Source of the DNA: a virus
IMG/VR virus record: IMGVR_UViG_3300043811_000165
Span: 1-59,868 of that record
DNA length: 59,868 nucleotides
Strand: one strand, 5' to 3'
Notes under the pieces: generated by a model
Databases searched by the model: none
What the model was told of the DNA's origin: nothing
The model's input: only the letters and a program-made list of their open reading frames with translations
Part shown: piece after piece, positions 23,595-31,855 of the stretch
Layout of the letters: the number at the start of each line of letters is the position of its first letter
How positions within the stretch are numbered: position 1 is the stretch's first letter
Made by a program: the position numbers and the translations under genes

Positions 23595-23658
23595 TTTTGG
23601 CCTTTTAGGGCCGCGTGGCTTCGTGGCTGGTTTGGTGCGTACGACCAGGAGGGATGTT

Positions 23659-24387
23659 TTGAACAGACGTGATTTATTGAAAACTTTCGGCGTCATCTCG
23701 GCGGCGGTGGCCAACGTCAAGTCCGATGAAACGACCTTTGAGAAACTCACGGATTATACCAGCAAACCGCTGGTACCGCGTACATTTCAGCCTTTCACGA
23801 TGGATGTGGTCAAAGCTCGTTTGTACAGCGCTCTTGTCGTCGATGACACCTTTGTGGAGTACATGCGCACCGATGGAGAGACGGACACATTTGCCGATTA
23901 CAAGTTTGATTGCCGATTGAAAGACCGGCATCAGTTTTTCAAATACAGCCTGGGAACCCCGAATCCCTACGACACACCGTGGGTGAAGCCGGGCGGGACG
24001 ATCACATACGCAGATACGAACATGAATCAAGACTGCCGGCTCAATGCGCCGGAAGCATTCATGATTCAGCGCGTCGGGCTGGTATTCTCTCCGAAGTGTG
24101 ATCCTGTATCACGTTCGACGTTCATCGAAAATTACTCAGTCGCCGTCTGGATGGGCTGCAAACACTTCTTTCGGTGCCCGATAGCGGAATGTTTCTCTAT
24201 CGGAGAGCCGGTCAACAAACAGTTTCATGAACTCCCCGAGAAGGGAAGCGTCGAACTTCTTCCGCTTCCACTGATCGTCGAAAACCAGATCCCTTTCTTT
24301 GCGGAGATTCAGGGCAATCCATTCCGTTCCGGTTACCTCAAATGTTGGGTTGTCTACGAGGGACTTCATGCGCGCGGCATTCAATAA
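23659..24387 (+). CDS. Jelly-roll-like structural protein (paralogue of the 44343-45041 product)
   Basis: TTG at 23659 follows the inner end of a divergent repeat. The 242-aa product has a Tat-like start (MNRRDLLKTFGVISAAVANV) and then beta-rich sequence. The segment FMIQRVGLVFSPKCDP...YSVAVWMGCKHFFRCPI aligns with the 44343-45041 protein around FGIRFNWSEGILRSD. Two related small capsid-like proteins would fit a vertical jelly-roll virus, but this is an inference. Confidence 0.5.
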   Translation: MNRRDLLKTFGVISAAVANVKSDETTFEKLTDYTSKPLVPRTFQPFTMDVVKARLYSALVVDDTFVEYMRTDGETDTFADYKFDCRLKDRHQFFKYSLGTPNPYDTPWVKPGGTITYADTNMNQDCRLNAPEAFMIQRVGLVFSPKCDPVSRSTFIENYSVAVWMGCKHFFRCPIAECFSIGEPVNKQFHELPEKGSVELLPLPLIVENQIPFFAEIQGNPFRSGYLKCWVVYEGLHARGIQ

Positions 24388-24427
24388 CTTCTCCTGGTCG
24401 AACGCTCTAAAATGGATGCGCAGACTC

Positions 24428-25252
24428 ATGCCGACTGAGGCCAAAACATGGTCCTTTTTGTTGTTTTCATCGTTGTGTTTCGGTCAGAGCCTCTCGCCCA
24501 CCCTCTCAGAGCCCTTTTCCTATCCCGGCTCGACCGTCATTCTGACACTTTCCTACGCGAACAACGTGACAAACGCAGGAATCGCAGGTTTTTCCTGGAC
24601 CATCACAATGCCTACCGGCTTCACAATGGGAACGCTGGTGCAAGGCGCTGCAACGATTGCCGCCGGCGAAACCGTTCAGTGCAATCCGGCAACCTTCACC
24701 TGCACCACAAGCGCGCAGACGACGAACAGCTACGCGCCCGGTGTGGTAGTGATTATTCCAATCACCCTCACTGCCGCGGCGCCCGTCGGTCCTCAGCAAG
24801 TCTCCCTCACGAACCTGGTTGCGAGCACATCCGCAGGTACTGCCGTGCCGATTTCGACCACGCCCACCACAATTCAGGTGGATGCTTCGACCGGCACAAC
24901 GCCCTGGTTCAGCGTGTCGATCGGGCAGGCAACGTGCCGGGCTTCGAAGGTTGCGCAGACGCCGATCCGCATATCCTGGGTGTGTTTCAATCTGTACGGA
25001 GCGAACTCGGGCTCCTACACGGCGGATTTGAACAACGGAGGAAACGGCACGGATTATTTCGATATCGGGATCAACTCATTCGCGCTTACGACGTCAACGG
25101 TTCCCGATGCGTTTTTGCGTTGCACGTTGCAGATCAATGCGACTTCGAGCACGGTGACGATGTTGAACGGGGCGACGGTACCGGCTAATTCAGCGGCGTA
25201 TAATTGTTCTGGTTATTCTCAGAGTGGGCCGATGGTGCTGAGTTGGCCATGA
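24428..25252 (+). CDS. Secreted or surface beta-sandwich-like protein
   Basis: The frame encoding the protein begins with an ATG inside a repeat, MPTEAKTWSFLLFSSLCFGQ, whose second part is a signal peptide. The body is Thr/Ser-rich with beta-sandwich-like strands (FSYPGSTVILTLSYANNVTN, IPITLTAAAPVGPQQVSLTN). The ATG at the usual outer-end position (24448) is one frame off, so the true start is uncertain. Confidence 0.5.
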   Translation: MPTEAKTWSFLLFSSLCFGQSLSPTLSEPFSYPGSTVILTLSYANNVTNAGIAGFSWTITMPTGFTMGTLVQGAATIAAGETVQCNPATFTCTTSAQTTNSYAPGVVVIIPITLTAAAPVGPQQVSLTNLVASTSAGTAVPISTTPTTIQVDASTGTTPWFSVSIGQATCRASKVAQTPIRISWVCFNLYGANSGSYTADLNNGGNGTDYFDIGINSFALTTSTVPDAFLRCTLQINATSSTVTMLNGATVPANSAAYNCSGYSQSGPMVLSWP

Positions 25253-25316
25253 TGGTTTGGCCTCAATGTAGTTGCGGCTTCGCGGGTGCGCGGCTCCGTT
25301 CGACCAGCAGGGGCTT

Positions 25317-25529
25317 GTGACTTCGTGGTGTTGGAGTTTCATAATTGACGTCCCTAGCGAGTGGGATCGTTGTCGGACTAGCAACAGGAGAGGTCAAGTC
25401 GGGGAGCGCTGCATTCGTTCCGGGGAAGTTCGGAGCGGGCGTTTTAAAGCGGGATGGACCAGCGGTAGGTCATCGGGCTATAACCAAAGAACCATGGACC
25501 GTGCATCTCCATACGTTGTGGGAGCTTGA
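25317..25529 (+). CDS. Doubtful small gene after a repeat inner end
   Basis: GTG at 25317 follows GCAGGGG of a type I copy and opens a 70-aa Arg/Ser-rich frame (MTSWCWSFIIDVPSEW...). A competing TTG frame at 25345 encodes a 68-aa peptide. Neither is convincing. Confidence 0.25.
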   Translation: MTSWCWSFIIDVPSEWDRCRTSNRRGQVGERCIRSGEVRSGRFKAGWTSGRSSGYNQRTMDRASPYVVGA

Positions 25530-25623
25530 GCGAAGGTCGCGAAAGCCATAACCACTGCTATGCCCAAAGTGCGTTTGTGTTTCATCACTAGTTGTTTCGG
25601 CGGCAACCACGTCAAACTGTAGA

Positions 25624-25664
25624 GGGCGCTGGATTCCTCCGATAAGATTTCCAGCGCCCGTTTT
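25624..25664. terminator. Rho-independent terminator between convergent genes
   Basis: GGGCGCTGGA and TCCAGCGCCC form a perfect 10-bp stem with a 16-base loop, followed by GTTTT. It sits between rightward sequence and the leftward 55-aa gene and could terminate rightward transcription. Confidence 0.7.
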
Positions 25665-25668
25665 GCGC

Positions 25669-25836
25669 TTACCTACGATTGATGTAAGCGGCTATGATGG
25701 TTGCGACTCCGGTAATGACTGCTCCAACGAGCACGGCATTATCGGAATCCGACATCGTGCTTTGCTCTTGCTTGGTAGGCGCGGCAAAGCACGGTGCATA
25801 AAACTGAGGCAGCAATACAAATTTTGAAATTCGCAT
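25669..25836 (-). CDS. 55-aa protein with signal-like N-terminus and C-terminal TM
   Basis: ATG at 25836 is preceded by GGGAGGAG. The product starts MRISKFVLLPQFYAPCF and ends with a hydrophobic segment (NAVLVGAVITGVATIIAAYI) and NRR. It resembles small holin- or toxin-like membrane peptides, but no family is assigned. Confidence 0.5.
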   Translation of the reverse strand: MRISKFVLLPQFYAPCFAAPTKQEQSTMSDSDNAVLVGAVITGVATIIAAYINRR

Positions 25837-26048
25837 TCTCCTCCCTTTCCCCGGACACACGTCCGGCCAGGGCCATGGATTGACGATTCGCCCGATACGG
25901 GCTAGGATAGGAACTGGTTAGGGTTTCCATCCGGCCATCCAACGGCCAAAAACACTTCGGGCCGATTCTGCTCTAACAGGATCGGCCCTCTGTATTTTCG
26001 AATTATAACGCTTTTCTCTTGCCGCGCTTCTGGCGCTGGCGTTCCTTT

Positions 26049-26226
26049 TCAGTCAGCACTCGGTCGATTCTCCGCGTCCTTACCAGTGACCTGATTCCAC
26101 GTCAGCCGCTTGCCAACGATCTGAGACAGCGCCGACTTGAAGCGGTCGAAATCGGTAAGAGGGTTTCCGTTTTCATCCTTGCGGTTTGTTGAAGCGGAAA
26201 GCCTGTTCGTCTAGGTAGCGGAACAG
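26049..26226 (-). pseudogene. IS1595-family (ISXO2-like) transposase C-terminal remnant
   Basis: On the minus strand YLDEQAFRFNK is followed, after a frameshift, by DENGNPLTDFDRFKSALSQI and VGKRLTWNQVTGK. This is the conserved C-terminal segment of ISXO2-like transposases (YLDEFAFRFNxR...GKRLTY). The upstream catalytic region is absent, so it is a dead fragment. Confidence 0.6.
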
Positions 26227-26418
26227 GTGGAAGGGCTCCACGCTAGTTCGTCAGAACAAGATCGGATCGGCTATTCTGAAATACGTGGTCGGTTCCTAAG
26301 GCTCGGGGCGGGAGACCGCTCCAGACTCAGAGTGAGCATCGGATTGAGAATCCTGAACAGATTTTTACCCGAGAGATTCACTAGCACAAAATGCCGAAGT
26401 GACAGGCAAGGCAAACAA

Positions 26419-26504
26419 AGCGGAAATCTTTGGTTCGAATCCAAAGCGGGCCCCCAAAACTTTTTATGGCCCGCTGGCGAAGTGGTATCGCGCCGCGATT
26501 AGAT
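26419..26504 (+). tRNA. Candidate circularly permuted tRNA (3' half before 5' half)
   Basis: The upstream part has an anticodon-stem-like AGCGG (26419-26423), a 5-base variable loop, T-stem TTTGG/CCAAA with canonical loop TTCGAAT (26434-26440), acceptor strand GCGGGCC (26446-26452), then C and CCA. Fifteen bases later come the exact complement GGCCCGC (26468-26474), TG, a perfect D-arm GCGA-AGTGGTA-TCGC and CCGCG. The last base pair of the anticodon stem mismatches, and the anticodon cannot be assigned. Confidence 0.4.
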
Positions 26505-26567
26505 TGAAAGTGCGACAAGGCATAGGTCTTGAAAACCTATTACTTTTGGTCCTTGCGACCATCGCGG
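26493..26567 (+). tRNA. Degenerate tRNA-Ser(UGA)-like sequence
   Basis: The 75-nt sequence has a perfect acceptor stem CCGCGAT/ATCGCGG, an anticodon stem TAGGT/ACCTA with loop CTTGAAA (anticodon TGA) and a 4-bp T-stem-like GGTC/GACC with a short loop. The D-arm does not pair well. It overlaps the permuted candidate by 12 bases. Confidence 0.35.
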
Positions 26568-26693
26568 GGCGGTTCTCAGGCACGAGGGGCGCTCCTTTAA
26601 AATCCAAGCCGCAAAACCCCTCCTGGTCGAACGTTCCATCGGTCGCGTGAAACCCCTATCTCTTTGAGGCCAAAATCATGTAAAATACACCCC

Positions 26694-28694
26694 ATGCGGA
26701 CTCTGAAATATCTGCTCGTCCTTCTGATCGCCCCCATCTGCTTTGCCCAAGGAATCCCTAACTGTACGTTGAATTTCACGCTGAACGCAGCCAGTCACAC
26801 CAGCGCAGTATTCCCGAACAACCCACCTGCTTGCGACAAATGGACACTGACGGTCTATCACACAGGAACACCGGGCACATTCTCGTTACTGTTTCAGAGC
26901 GCTCCTCCCGGACTGAGTTCGTCGACTCCCGGAACCTGGATCACCTACCCTGGTGCCACAGGATCAGGCAGCGCGAACCCGGTCACTTCCGATTCGGTAA
27001 ATACGTTTACGAACGGCAATTCAGCGACAGCATTTTTGCGAGTGTTGGCAAGCGGGCTTTCCGGTACAACGGTAGTTTATGGGCAATTGCAAGGGTCTCA
27101 GACGGTGATCAGCAAGGGAGGCGGGGGAAGTGGTGGAGGAGCACAGACAATAGCAGGTACAACGAACGAGATTGCAGTTACTGGCCCCGGATGTACGCCC
27201 ACCAACACCGGAACCTGCACGATCAGCATCCCAACAAATCCGGTATTGCCTGGGAACGCGAGTGCTACCGGAACGTTCACAGCGGCGGGGTTGATTTCGA
27301 GCGAATCTTTCAGCGGCAACCTTATATTGAACGGCCTGACTTCGGGTCAGGTGGTGCTGGCCGTGGACGACGTGGCGGGGACGGCAATCGTGTATGTTAT
27401 GCCTTCGACGAACGGAACCGCTGGGCAGTTTTTAGAGGATAGTGGTTCGGTGACATGTCCAACCTTACCGGCTGGATCGCCGTCAACATGTCATCAATTA
27501 GTTTGGACGGCGGGCATGATTACGGGCGGAACCTGCACGAATCAAGCCGTGACGGTTATCAGCACTACCGGCGTGCCGACATGCACTTCCCTCACCCCTG
27601 TCTTTTTCGCGGCCTTCAGCGCGGATAACATCCTGGGGAATTTCACCGGTTCATCCGCCGTCCCCAGCACGCAGGCGATTCCCGCCTGTGCGAACGATGG
27701 GAGTCACGCGCTGGTTTATCCCTCGCATACTTTGACGTGCGAAACAGTGACAGGCGCCGGCGCGTCAGGCGGCGGCACTTCGGGCTGGTCCGGGCTGCCC
27801 CTTACCTTCATCTCCACTACGACTCAATTCGCGGCTCCCGTGGGCGGGGCGTTAACCAGCGCTACGGAATCAGTTGTACAACTGAAAGCATCGGCTACCG
27901 CCACGATTACCAATTTGCAGGTAACCCTCAGCGCGGCTTTAGGCGTTGCCGCAACGTTGGCGGTCACCCTGCGGGATGGTGGCTCATCGATGGCGCTCAC
28001 CTGCACGACGACATCGGGGGGCTCCACTTGCACCGATACGACCCACAGCGTCAATGTCACACTCGGAGATTTACTCAGTTTTCAGCTTGTCTCGGCTGGC
28101 ACGGTTACAGCGGGTCTACCTCAGATCGAGATTTCTTACGCAGTAGGGACCAGTGGCGTGGGACTCACGGGAACTCCGACTAATCACGGTGTGGTGATCG
28201 GAACCGGGGCGAACAATGTTAACTCGACTACGGCAGGGAGCGTGGGCCAGGTGCTCACTTCGAATGGTGCGAGCGCGGACCCGACCTTTCAGGCGGCAAG
28301 CGGAGGCTTCGGACCAATTGTCACCCCCAGCTATGTCCAGACCGCGCAGACCACAACGACGAATTGCCCCACATTTGTAGATCTTGCGACGGCGGACACA
28401 GTCACATTCAGCCTCTCAGCTACGACCAATATCGTCCTGCAATATATGGCGCAGGTTTCCGACAGCGCTGGCAATGGAGAACTGCAAAACCAAGTGATGG
28501 TTGATGGCTCCCTGATTGCTGGAACGCTGCAAAAATGCGACCAACAAGGATCAAATTTTATTTGGACATGTCCCGCGAGTTATGCGGCCTCTCTCGGATC
28601 TGGCAGCCATACCATCAAGGTTCAGCATTGCGTGTTGACCTCGGGAACCGGAACCTGGTCCAACCGTCTTTTGACCGTGATGAGTACACCATAG
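26694..28694 (+). CDS. Secreted fibre-like protein with tail-fibre motif
   Basis: The 666-aa product starts with a signal peptide (MRTLKYLLVLLIAPICFAQ). It is Ser/Thr/Gly-rich with many beta-sandwich-like segments and a GGGGSGGG linker. Near the C-terminus GLTGTPTNHGVVIGTGANNV and GSVGQVLTSNGASADPTFQ form the TPTNHGVxxG...TxGQVL motif typical of phage tail fibres and other fibrous proteins. It may be a surface or receptor-binding protein. No ribosome-binding site is visible; the upstream repeat ends in ATGTAA. Confidence 0.65.
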   Translation: MRTLKYLLVLLIAPICFAQGIPNCTLNFTLNAASHTSAVFPNNPPACDKWTLTVYHTGTPGTFSLLFQSAPPGLSSSTPGTWITYPGATGSGSANPVTSDSVNTFTNGNSATAFLRVLASGLSGTTVVYGQLQGSQTVISKGGGGSGGGAQTIAGTTNEIAVTGPGCTPTNTGTCTISIPTNPVLPGNASATGTFTAAGLISSESFSGNLILNGLTSGQVVLAVDDVAGTAIVYVMPSTNGTAGQFLEDSGSVTCPTLPAGSPSTCHQLVWTAGMITGGTCTNQAVTVISTTGVPTCTSLTPVFFAAFSADNILGNFTGSSAVPSTQAIPACANDGSHALVYPSHTLTCETVTGAGASGGGTSGWSGLPLTFISTTTQFAAPVGGALTSATESVVQLKASATATITNLQVTLSAALGVAATLAVTLRDGGSSMALTCTTTSGGSTCTDTTHSVNVTLGDLLSFQLVSAGTVTAGLPQIEISYAVGTSGVGLTGTPTNHGVVIGTGANNVNSTTAGSVGQVLTSNGASADPTFQAASGGFGPIVTPSYVQTAQTTTTNCPTFVDLATADTVTFSLSATTNIVLQYMAQVSDSAGNGELQNQVMVDGSLIAGTLQKCDQQGSNFIWTCPASYAASLGSGSHTIKVQHCVLTSGTGTWSNRLLTVMSTP

Positions 28695-28756
28695 CCTTCT
28701 CCTGGTCGGGCGATCCCGACTCCCACGAAGCCACTCAAGCCCTAGGAGGCCAAACC

Positions 28757-30316
28757 ATGAAACGCCTTTTCCTGATAGTCCTTCTAACCACCCAACTCTT
28801 CTCCCAGCCCATCCCGATTACCTCGAACATCACAGCCTACTGGAAATTCGATGAATCATTCCCCACCAACTTCACGGTGCTTCCAATCTACGCCGATGCA
28901 ACGGGGCGGGGAAACACTCTCACCGTTTTCCCGGATCAGCGCGCCCAACCGTCCGCGTTACCCTTTCGGCTTGGGGCAAACGCGACGGGCGGGCAAACGC
29001 TCGATGGAAGCATGGCAGGTTGCGGGAAGTGGAACCGCGCATGGACGAGTGGCGAGCTAACGGCTCTGGCGGGCGGCGAAATGTGGCCCTTCTCGACCAC
29101 TACCAGCCTCCAGGATGCCAAAGCTTTCTATCTGCTCAATGAAGCGAGCAATTCCGCGACGTATGCGGATGCAACGGGCCGGGGAAACACTCTGACTAGG
29201 TCAGGGATTACTACGCAAGTAACAGGGCCAGGTGGATCAGGACATGGAACTAAATTCACATCCGGCGCCTACCTGGAAGCCAATCCTCCGACATCGGATC
29301 TCCAAAGCGGCAATTTCACTTTCAGCGTGGGATGCTGGGTCAACCTGAACACCAAGCCCAGCGGCGGGCAATCCGTCATGTGGGGGCAAGTAACACTTTC
29401 CGGAACTCCTCATACGGGCGAAGTGATCTACTACCAGGGAACGACGGATAATTTCAATATCGACCTCGGAAACGACGTAAACCTGTTCGCCAACGGCGTG
29501 CTGCCGATCAGCGGGACTACCCCGGCGACGGGGACTTGGTATTTCGTCGGATCGACCTTCAACGCTACCAGCTCGATTATGGCGGGAACGGTGAACAACG
29601 GAACGGCGGCGACATTCGCGCGGAACATCCAACCCGGCGCGGTGCCTGCAAAAATCAACAATGGTGCGCAGTTCTCGGCGATCTTTCAGTACAACAACAC
29701 TTTAGCTCCCGGTTGGGATGCGGCCGTTGTTTCGAGCGCGCAAGGGGCGACATCGAATGATGTGACGTTCGGAAACAATTCGCGCACGGTCTGGTTTTGG
29801 TTCAAGGCTACGAACACGACGCCGGTCCAAACACTTGCCGGGTTCTACGATCAGGCAACCACGAATATCGATTGGCTCGTGCAGCTCGCGGGCGGCCAGT
29901 TGTTTTTTTTGATCGGCAACGCTGCCGGGAGTTTTCAGGACTGCTCCGTCGCGTTTAGCGACACGTCAACATTTCACCTCATCGTCGCGTGGTTCGATGC
30001 GGGATTTCAGACTCTTTCACTGAATTTGGATAACGGAGCGTCTTCGTGTTCGCATGTGCTCAGCAGCTTGACGCCGGCGACGACTACGTATCCCTTGTAC
30101 ATTGGATCCAACAAAAACAGCGGAGTCGCGGCGGGCGCTGCCCAACAGTTTCCTGGCATCATCGACGAAATGGGAATTGCGGACGGAACGCCGTCAACTT
30201 CGGATCTGAATATATTATGGAATGGCGGGGAGGGATGGACTTTTCCGGTTTCCGGAACATCGGGAGCTGCCATGCGGGGATCTTCCGTGCTTCGTGGGAA
30301 TGCGGTGATTCGCTGA
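28757..30316 (+). CDS. Secreted LamG-domain (concanavalin-like) protein
   Basis: The 519-aa protein has a signal peptide (MKRLFLIVLLTTQLFSQ). Two beginnings of LamG/ConA-like domains share ADATGRGNTLT (about residues 40 and 140), followed by SGNFTFSVGCWVNLN and QFPGIIDEMGIADGTPS. These domains bind glycans or proteins. The ATG uses the GAGG of the repeat at 28695. A receptor-binding role is plausible. Confidence 0.7.
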   Translation: MKRLFLIVLLTTQLFSQPIPITSNITAYWKFDESFPTNFTVLPIYADATGRGNTLTVFPDQRAQPSALPFRLGANATGGQTLDGSMAGCGKWNRAWTSGELTALAGGEMWPFSTTTSLQDAKAFYLLNEASNSATYADATGRGNTLTRSGITTQVTGPGGSGHGTKFTSGAYLEANPPTSDLQSGNFTFSVGCWVNLNTKPSGGQSVMWGQVTLSGTPHTGEVIYYQGTTDNFNIDLGNDVNLFANGVLPISGTTPATGTWYFVGSTFNATSSIMAGTVNNGTAATFARNIQPGAVPAKINNGAQFSAIFQYNNTLAPGWDAAVVSSAQGATSNDVTFGNNSRTVWFWFKATNTTPVQTLAGFYDQATTNIDWLVQLAGGQLFFLIGNAAGSFQDCSVAFSDTSTFHLIVAWFDAGFQTLSLNLDNGASSCSHVLSSLTPATTTYPLYIGSNKNSGVAAGAAQQFPGIIDEMGIADGTPSTSDLNILWNGGEGWTFPVSGTSGAAMRGSSVLRGNAVIR

Positions 30317-30460
30317 TTTTGGCCTCATTCGGCATGTGGGCTTCGATCAGCAGACAGCGCCCGGCCAGGAGATGGGTTTTCTCCCCTCGAAGACGGGCAC
30401 CGTCTCCTGGTCGAACGGTAGAGCGGGCGGGTGAAACGGAAAACTACGATGAGGCCAATG
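30317..30460. repeat. Empty type I pair (about 145 bp palindromic unit)
   Basis: Forward copy with ATCAGCAGACAGCGCCCGGC, a ~30-base spacer containing GGGTTTTCTCCCC and AAGACGGG, then a reversed copy with CTCCTGGTCGAACGGTAGAG. It is nearly identical to the units at 36542, 51651, 53352, 54752 and 56336. Confidence 0.8.
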
Positions 30461-30471
30461 CATCCATCTTG

Positions 30472-30747
30472 TCAAAATCGAATAGCGTTGGACTCGTTAC
30501 CTTCTGTTCCATCGCTCTGAGGTATCCCACTCCATCCGCCCAATACTCGGAAGAGGTGCGGCCGAAGGGTCAAACTGGCACTTTCCGAACCCCGCTCGTC
30601 CGCGATTACCACCTTGGATGCCAAAAACTCGCTATAGGTCGGTTTTTTGCCCACTTCCCTCGCGTGGGACGAATCGCCGGAGGCTGTCTGGACTTCCGGG
30701 ATGGGGCGCGGCTCCGACTCGTTGTAGGGCGTTTTTGGGCTGTTCAT
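30472..30747 (-). CDS. Small hypothetical protein
   Basis: ATG at 30747 follows GGGAGGTTTT. The 91-aa product (MNSPKTPYNESEPRPIPEVQ...) contains KKPTYSEFLASKVVIADERG and ends next to the empty repeat pair. It is divergent from the 30.9-kb rightward operon. Function unknown. Confidence 0.45.
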   Translation of the reverse strand: MNSPKTPYNESEPRPIPEVQTASGDSSHAREVGKKPTYSEFLASKVVIADERGSESASLTLRPHLFRVLGGWSGIPQSDGTEGNESNAIRF

Positions 30748-30816
30748 AAAACCTCCCTGCATTTCAACACGGATCGGGATTGAAAACAATGGTACTTCTA
30801 GGCCATTGGTACGGTG

Positions 30817-30845
30817 TTTACAAATCAGATGTTTTCCGATAGACT
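30817..30845 (+). promoter_or_regulatory. Promoter of the recombinase/ATPase operon
   Basis: TTTACA, a 17-base spacer and TAGACT lie just before a type I copy. Upstream are ATGGTACTT and TTGGTACGG, variants of the GTAC motif seen at other promoters. It probably drives the genes from 30.9 kb to the methyltransferase. Confidence 0.6.
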
Positions 30846-30920
30846 CCGTTCCATGGTTTGGCCTCATCGGGCATGTGGCTTCGATGGCAAGCCGGATCGT
30901 TCGACCAGGAGGGGTTTTGG

Positions 30921-31631
30921 ATGGCTTTCGACTTGCAAGTTGTGGTGAACGGCGCGGTGGAAGCGGCGATGAAGGACGGCGGACCCGTTGAGAAGTTGGT
31001 TTCCGAACAGGTGAATAAGGCGATTGCGGAAGCGTTCATGTCGCAGTTCCGAACCTATTCCGATTTCGGAAAGGCGGTCCAGAAGGCAGTTGCCGACGCT
31101 CTCACCTTCGACCCGAATAAATTCGATATCCAGCGGTATCACCTTCTGATTCGGGATGTCGTCAAGAAGCGCGTTGAAGAAAAGATGACGCAGGAGTTCG
31201 CGGTAGAACTGGACAAGTTGCTCGCGGATCTTCATGAGCCCGTTCCCGCTGAACTGAAACTGTCGGAACTGGTCGCGGCGTTCATTGAGCATTTCGAAAA
31301 GGACAGTTACGCGCGCAAACAGGCCGACCGCGTTTCGGTGAAGGTGGGGACGACAGACTACGGATTCACGCACATCTACTTGTACCCAGACGGGAGCCAG
31401 AAGAAACCATACTCCTCTCACTACGACATGGGCCTCCACCTGGACAAAGAGGGCGTCGTCTACTCCGTGGTGATTAACGGCGAATCGATTGATAAGAAGT
31501 TCTTTCTCTCCAGAAAACGAGGCTTCGAGCGGCTGCTGGTCGGCCTCTACATGCAAAAAAGCAGGATCGTGCTGGATTCCTACGATAGTGCCTACAAGGA
31601 AGAGCCGGAGGATGAATGCAGTTGCGCATGA
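30921..31631 (+). CDS. Helical-rich hypothetical protein
   Basis: ATG at 30921 follows AGGAGGGG of a type I inner end. The 236-aa protein has a helical first half (GAVEAAMKDGGPVEKLVSEQ) and a beta-containing second half (SVKVGTTDYGFTHIYLYPDG), with a C-terminal DECSCA. Function unknown. Confidence 0.55.
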   Translation: MAFDLQVVVNGAVEAAMKDGGPVEKLVSEQVNKAIAEAFMSQFRTYSDFGKAVQKAVADALTFDPNKFDIQRYHLLIRDVVKKRVEEKMTQEFAVELDKLLADLHEPVPAELKLSELVAAFIEHFEKDSYARKQADRVSVKVGTTDYGFTHIYLYPDGSQKKPYSSHYDMGLHLDKEGVVYSVVINGESIDKKFFLSRKRGFERLLVGLYMQKSRIVLDSYDSAYKEEPEDECSCA

Positions 31632-31855
31632 TGAGGCGCGTCACCATAAAGAGTGAGCAATTCACTAGTTCCGTTGTTCTCGTTCGACCGCCATATCCGA
31701 AGGTCGGCGACGAAGTCACTGGGCATCTATGCGGCGTCCCTGTGAATGGGATAGTGACCGCCGTTAAAAAAGAGACGGGATTTATCATAACCCCTCCTGG
31801 TCGGGCGAACAAACGTCGCGCGAAGTCAGCGAAGCCGATGGAGGCCAAACCATGA
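31616..31855 (+). CDS. Small beta-rich protein with repeat tail
   Basis: This 79-aa protein (MQLRMMRRVTIKSEQFTSSV...) has an SH3-like VGDEVTGHLCGVPVNGIVTA segment. It ends TPPGRANKRRAKSAKPMEAK, the repeat in its second frame. It overlaps the recombinase by ATGA. Confidence 0.5.
   Translation: MQLRMMRRVTIKSEQFTSSVVLVRPPYPKVGDEVTGHLCGVPVNGIVTAVKKETGFIITPPGRANKRRAKSAKPMEAKP

Noticed and set aside
24448-25188. Rightward frame MVLFVVFIVVFRSE...
   Set aside because: It begins at the expected ATG, but the overlapping frame has a signal peptide and beta-sandwich composition, whereas this one is Arg/His-rich and unlikely.
25461-25530. tRNA-like sequence with D-arm GACC-AGCGGTA-GGTC
   Set aside because: The D-arm is good, but the anticodon stem, T-loop and 3' acceptor strand do not form; it is probably chance or a far-decayed tRNA.
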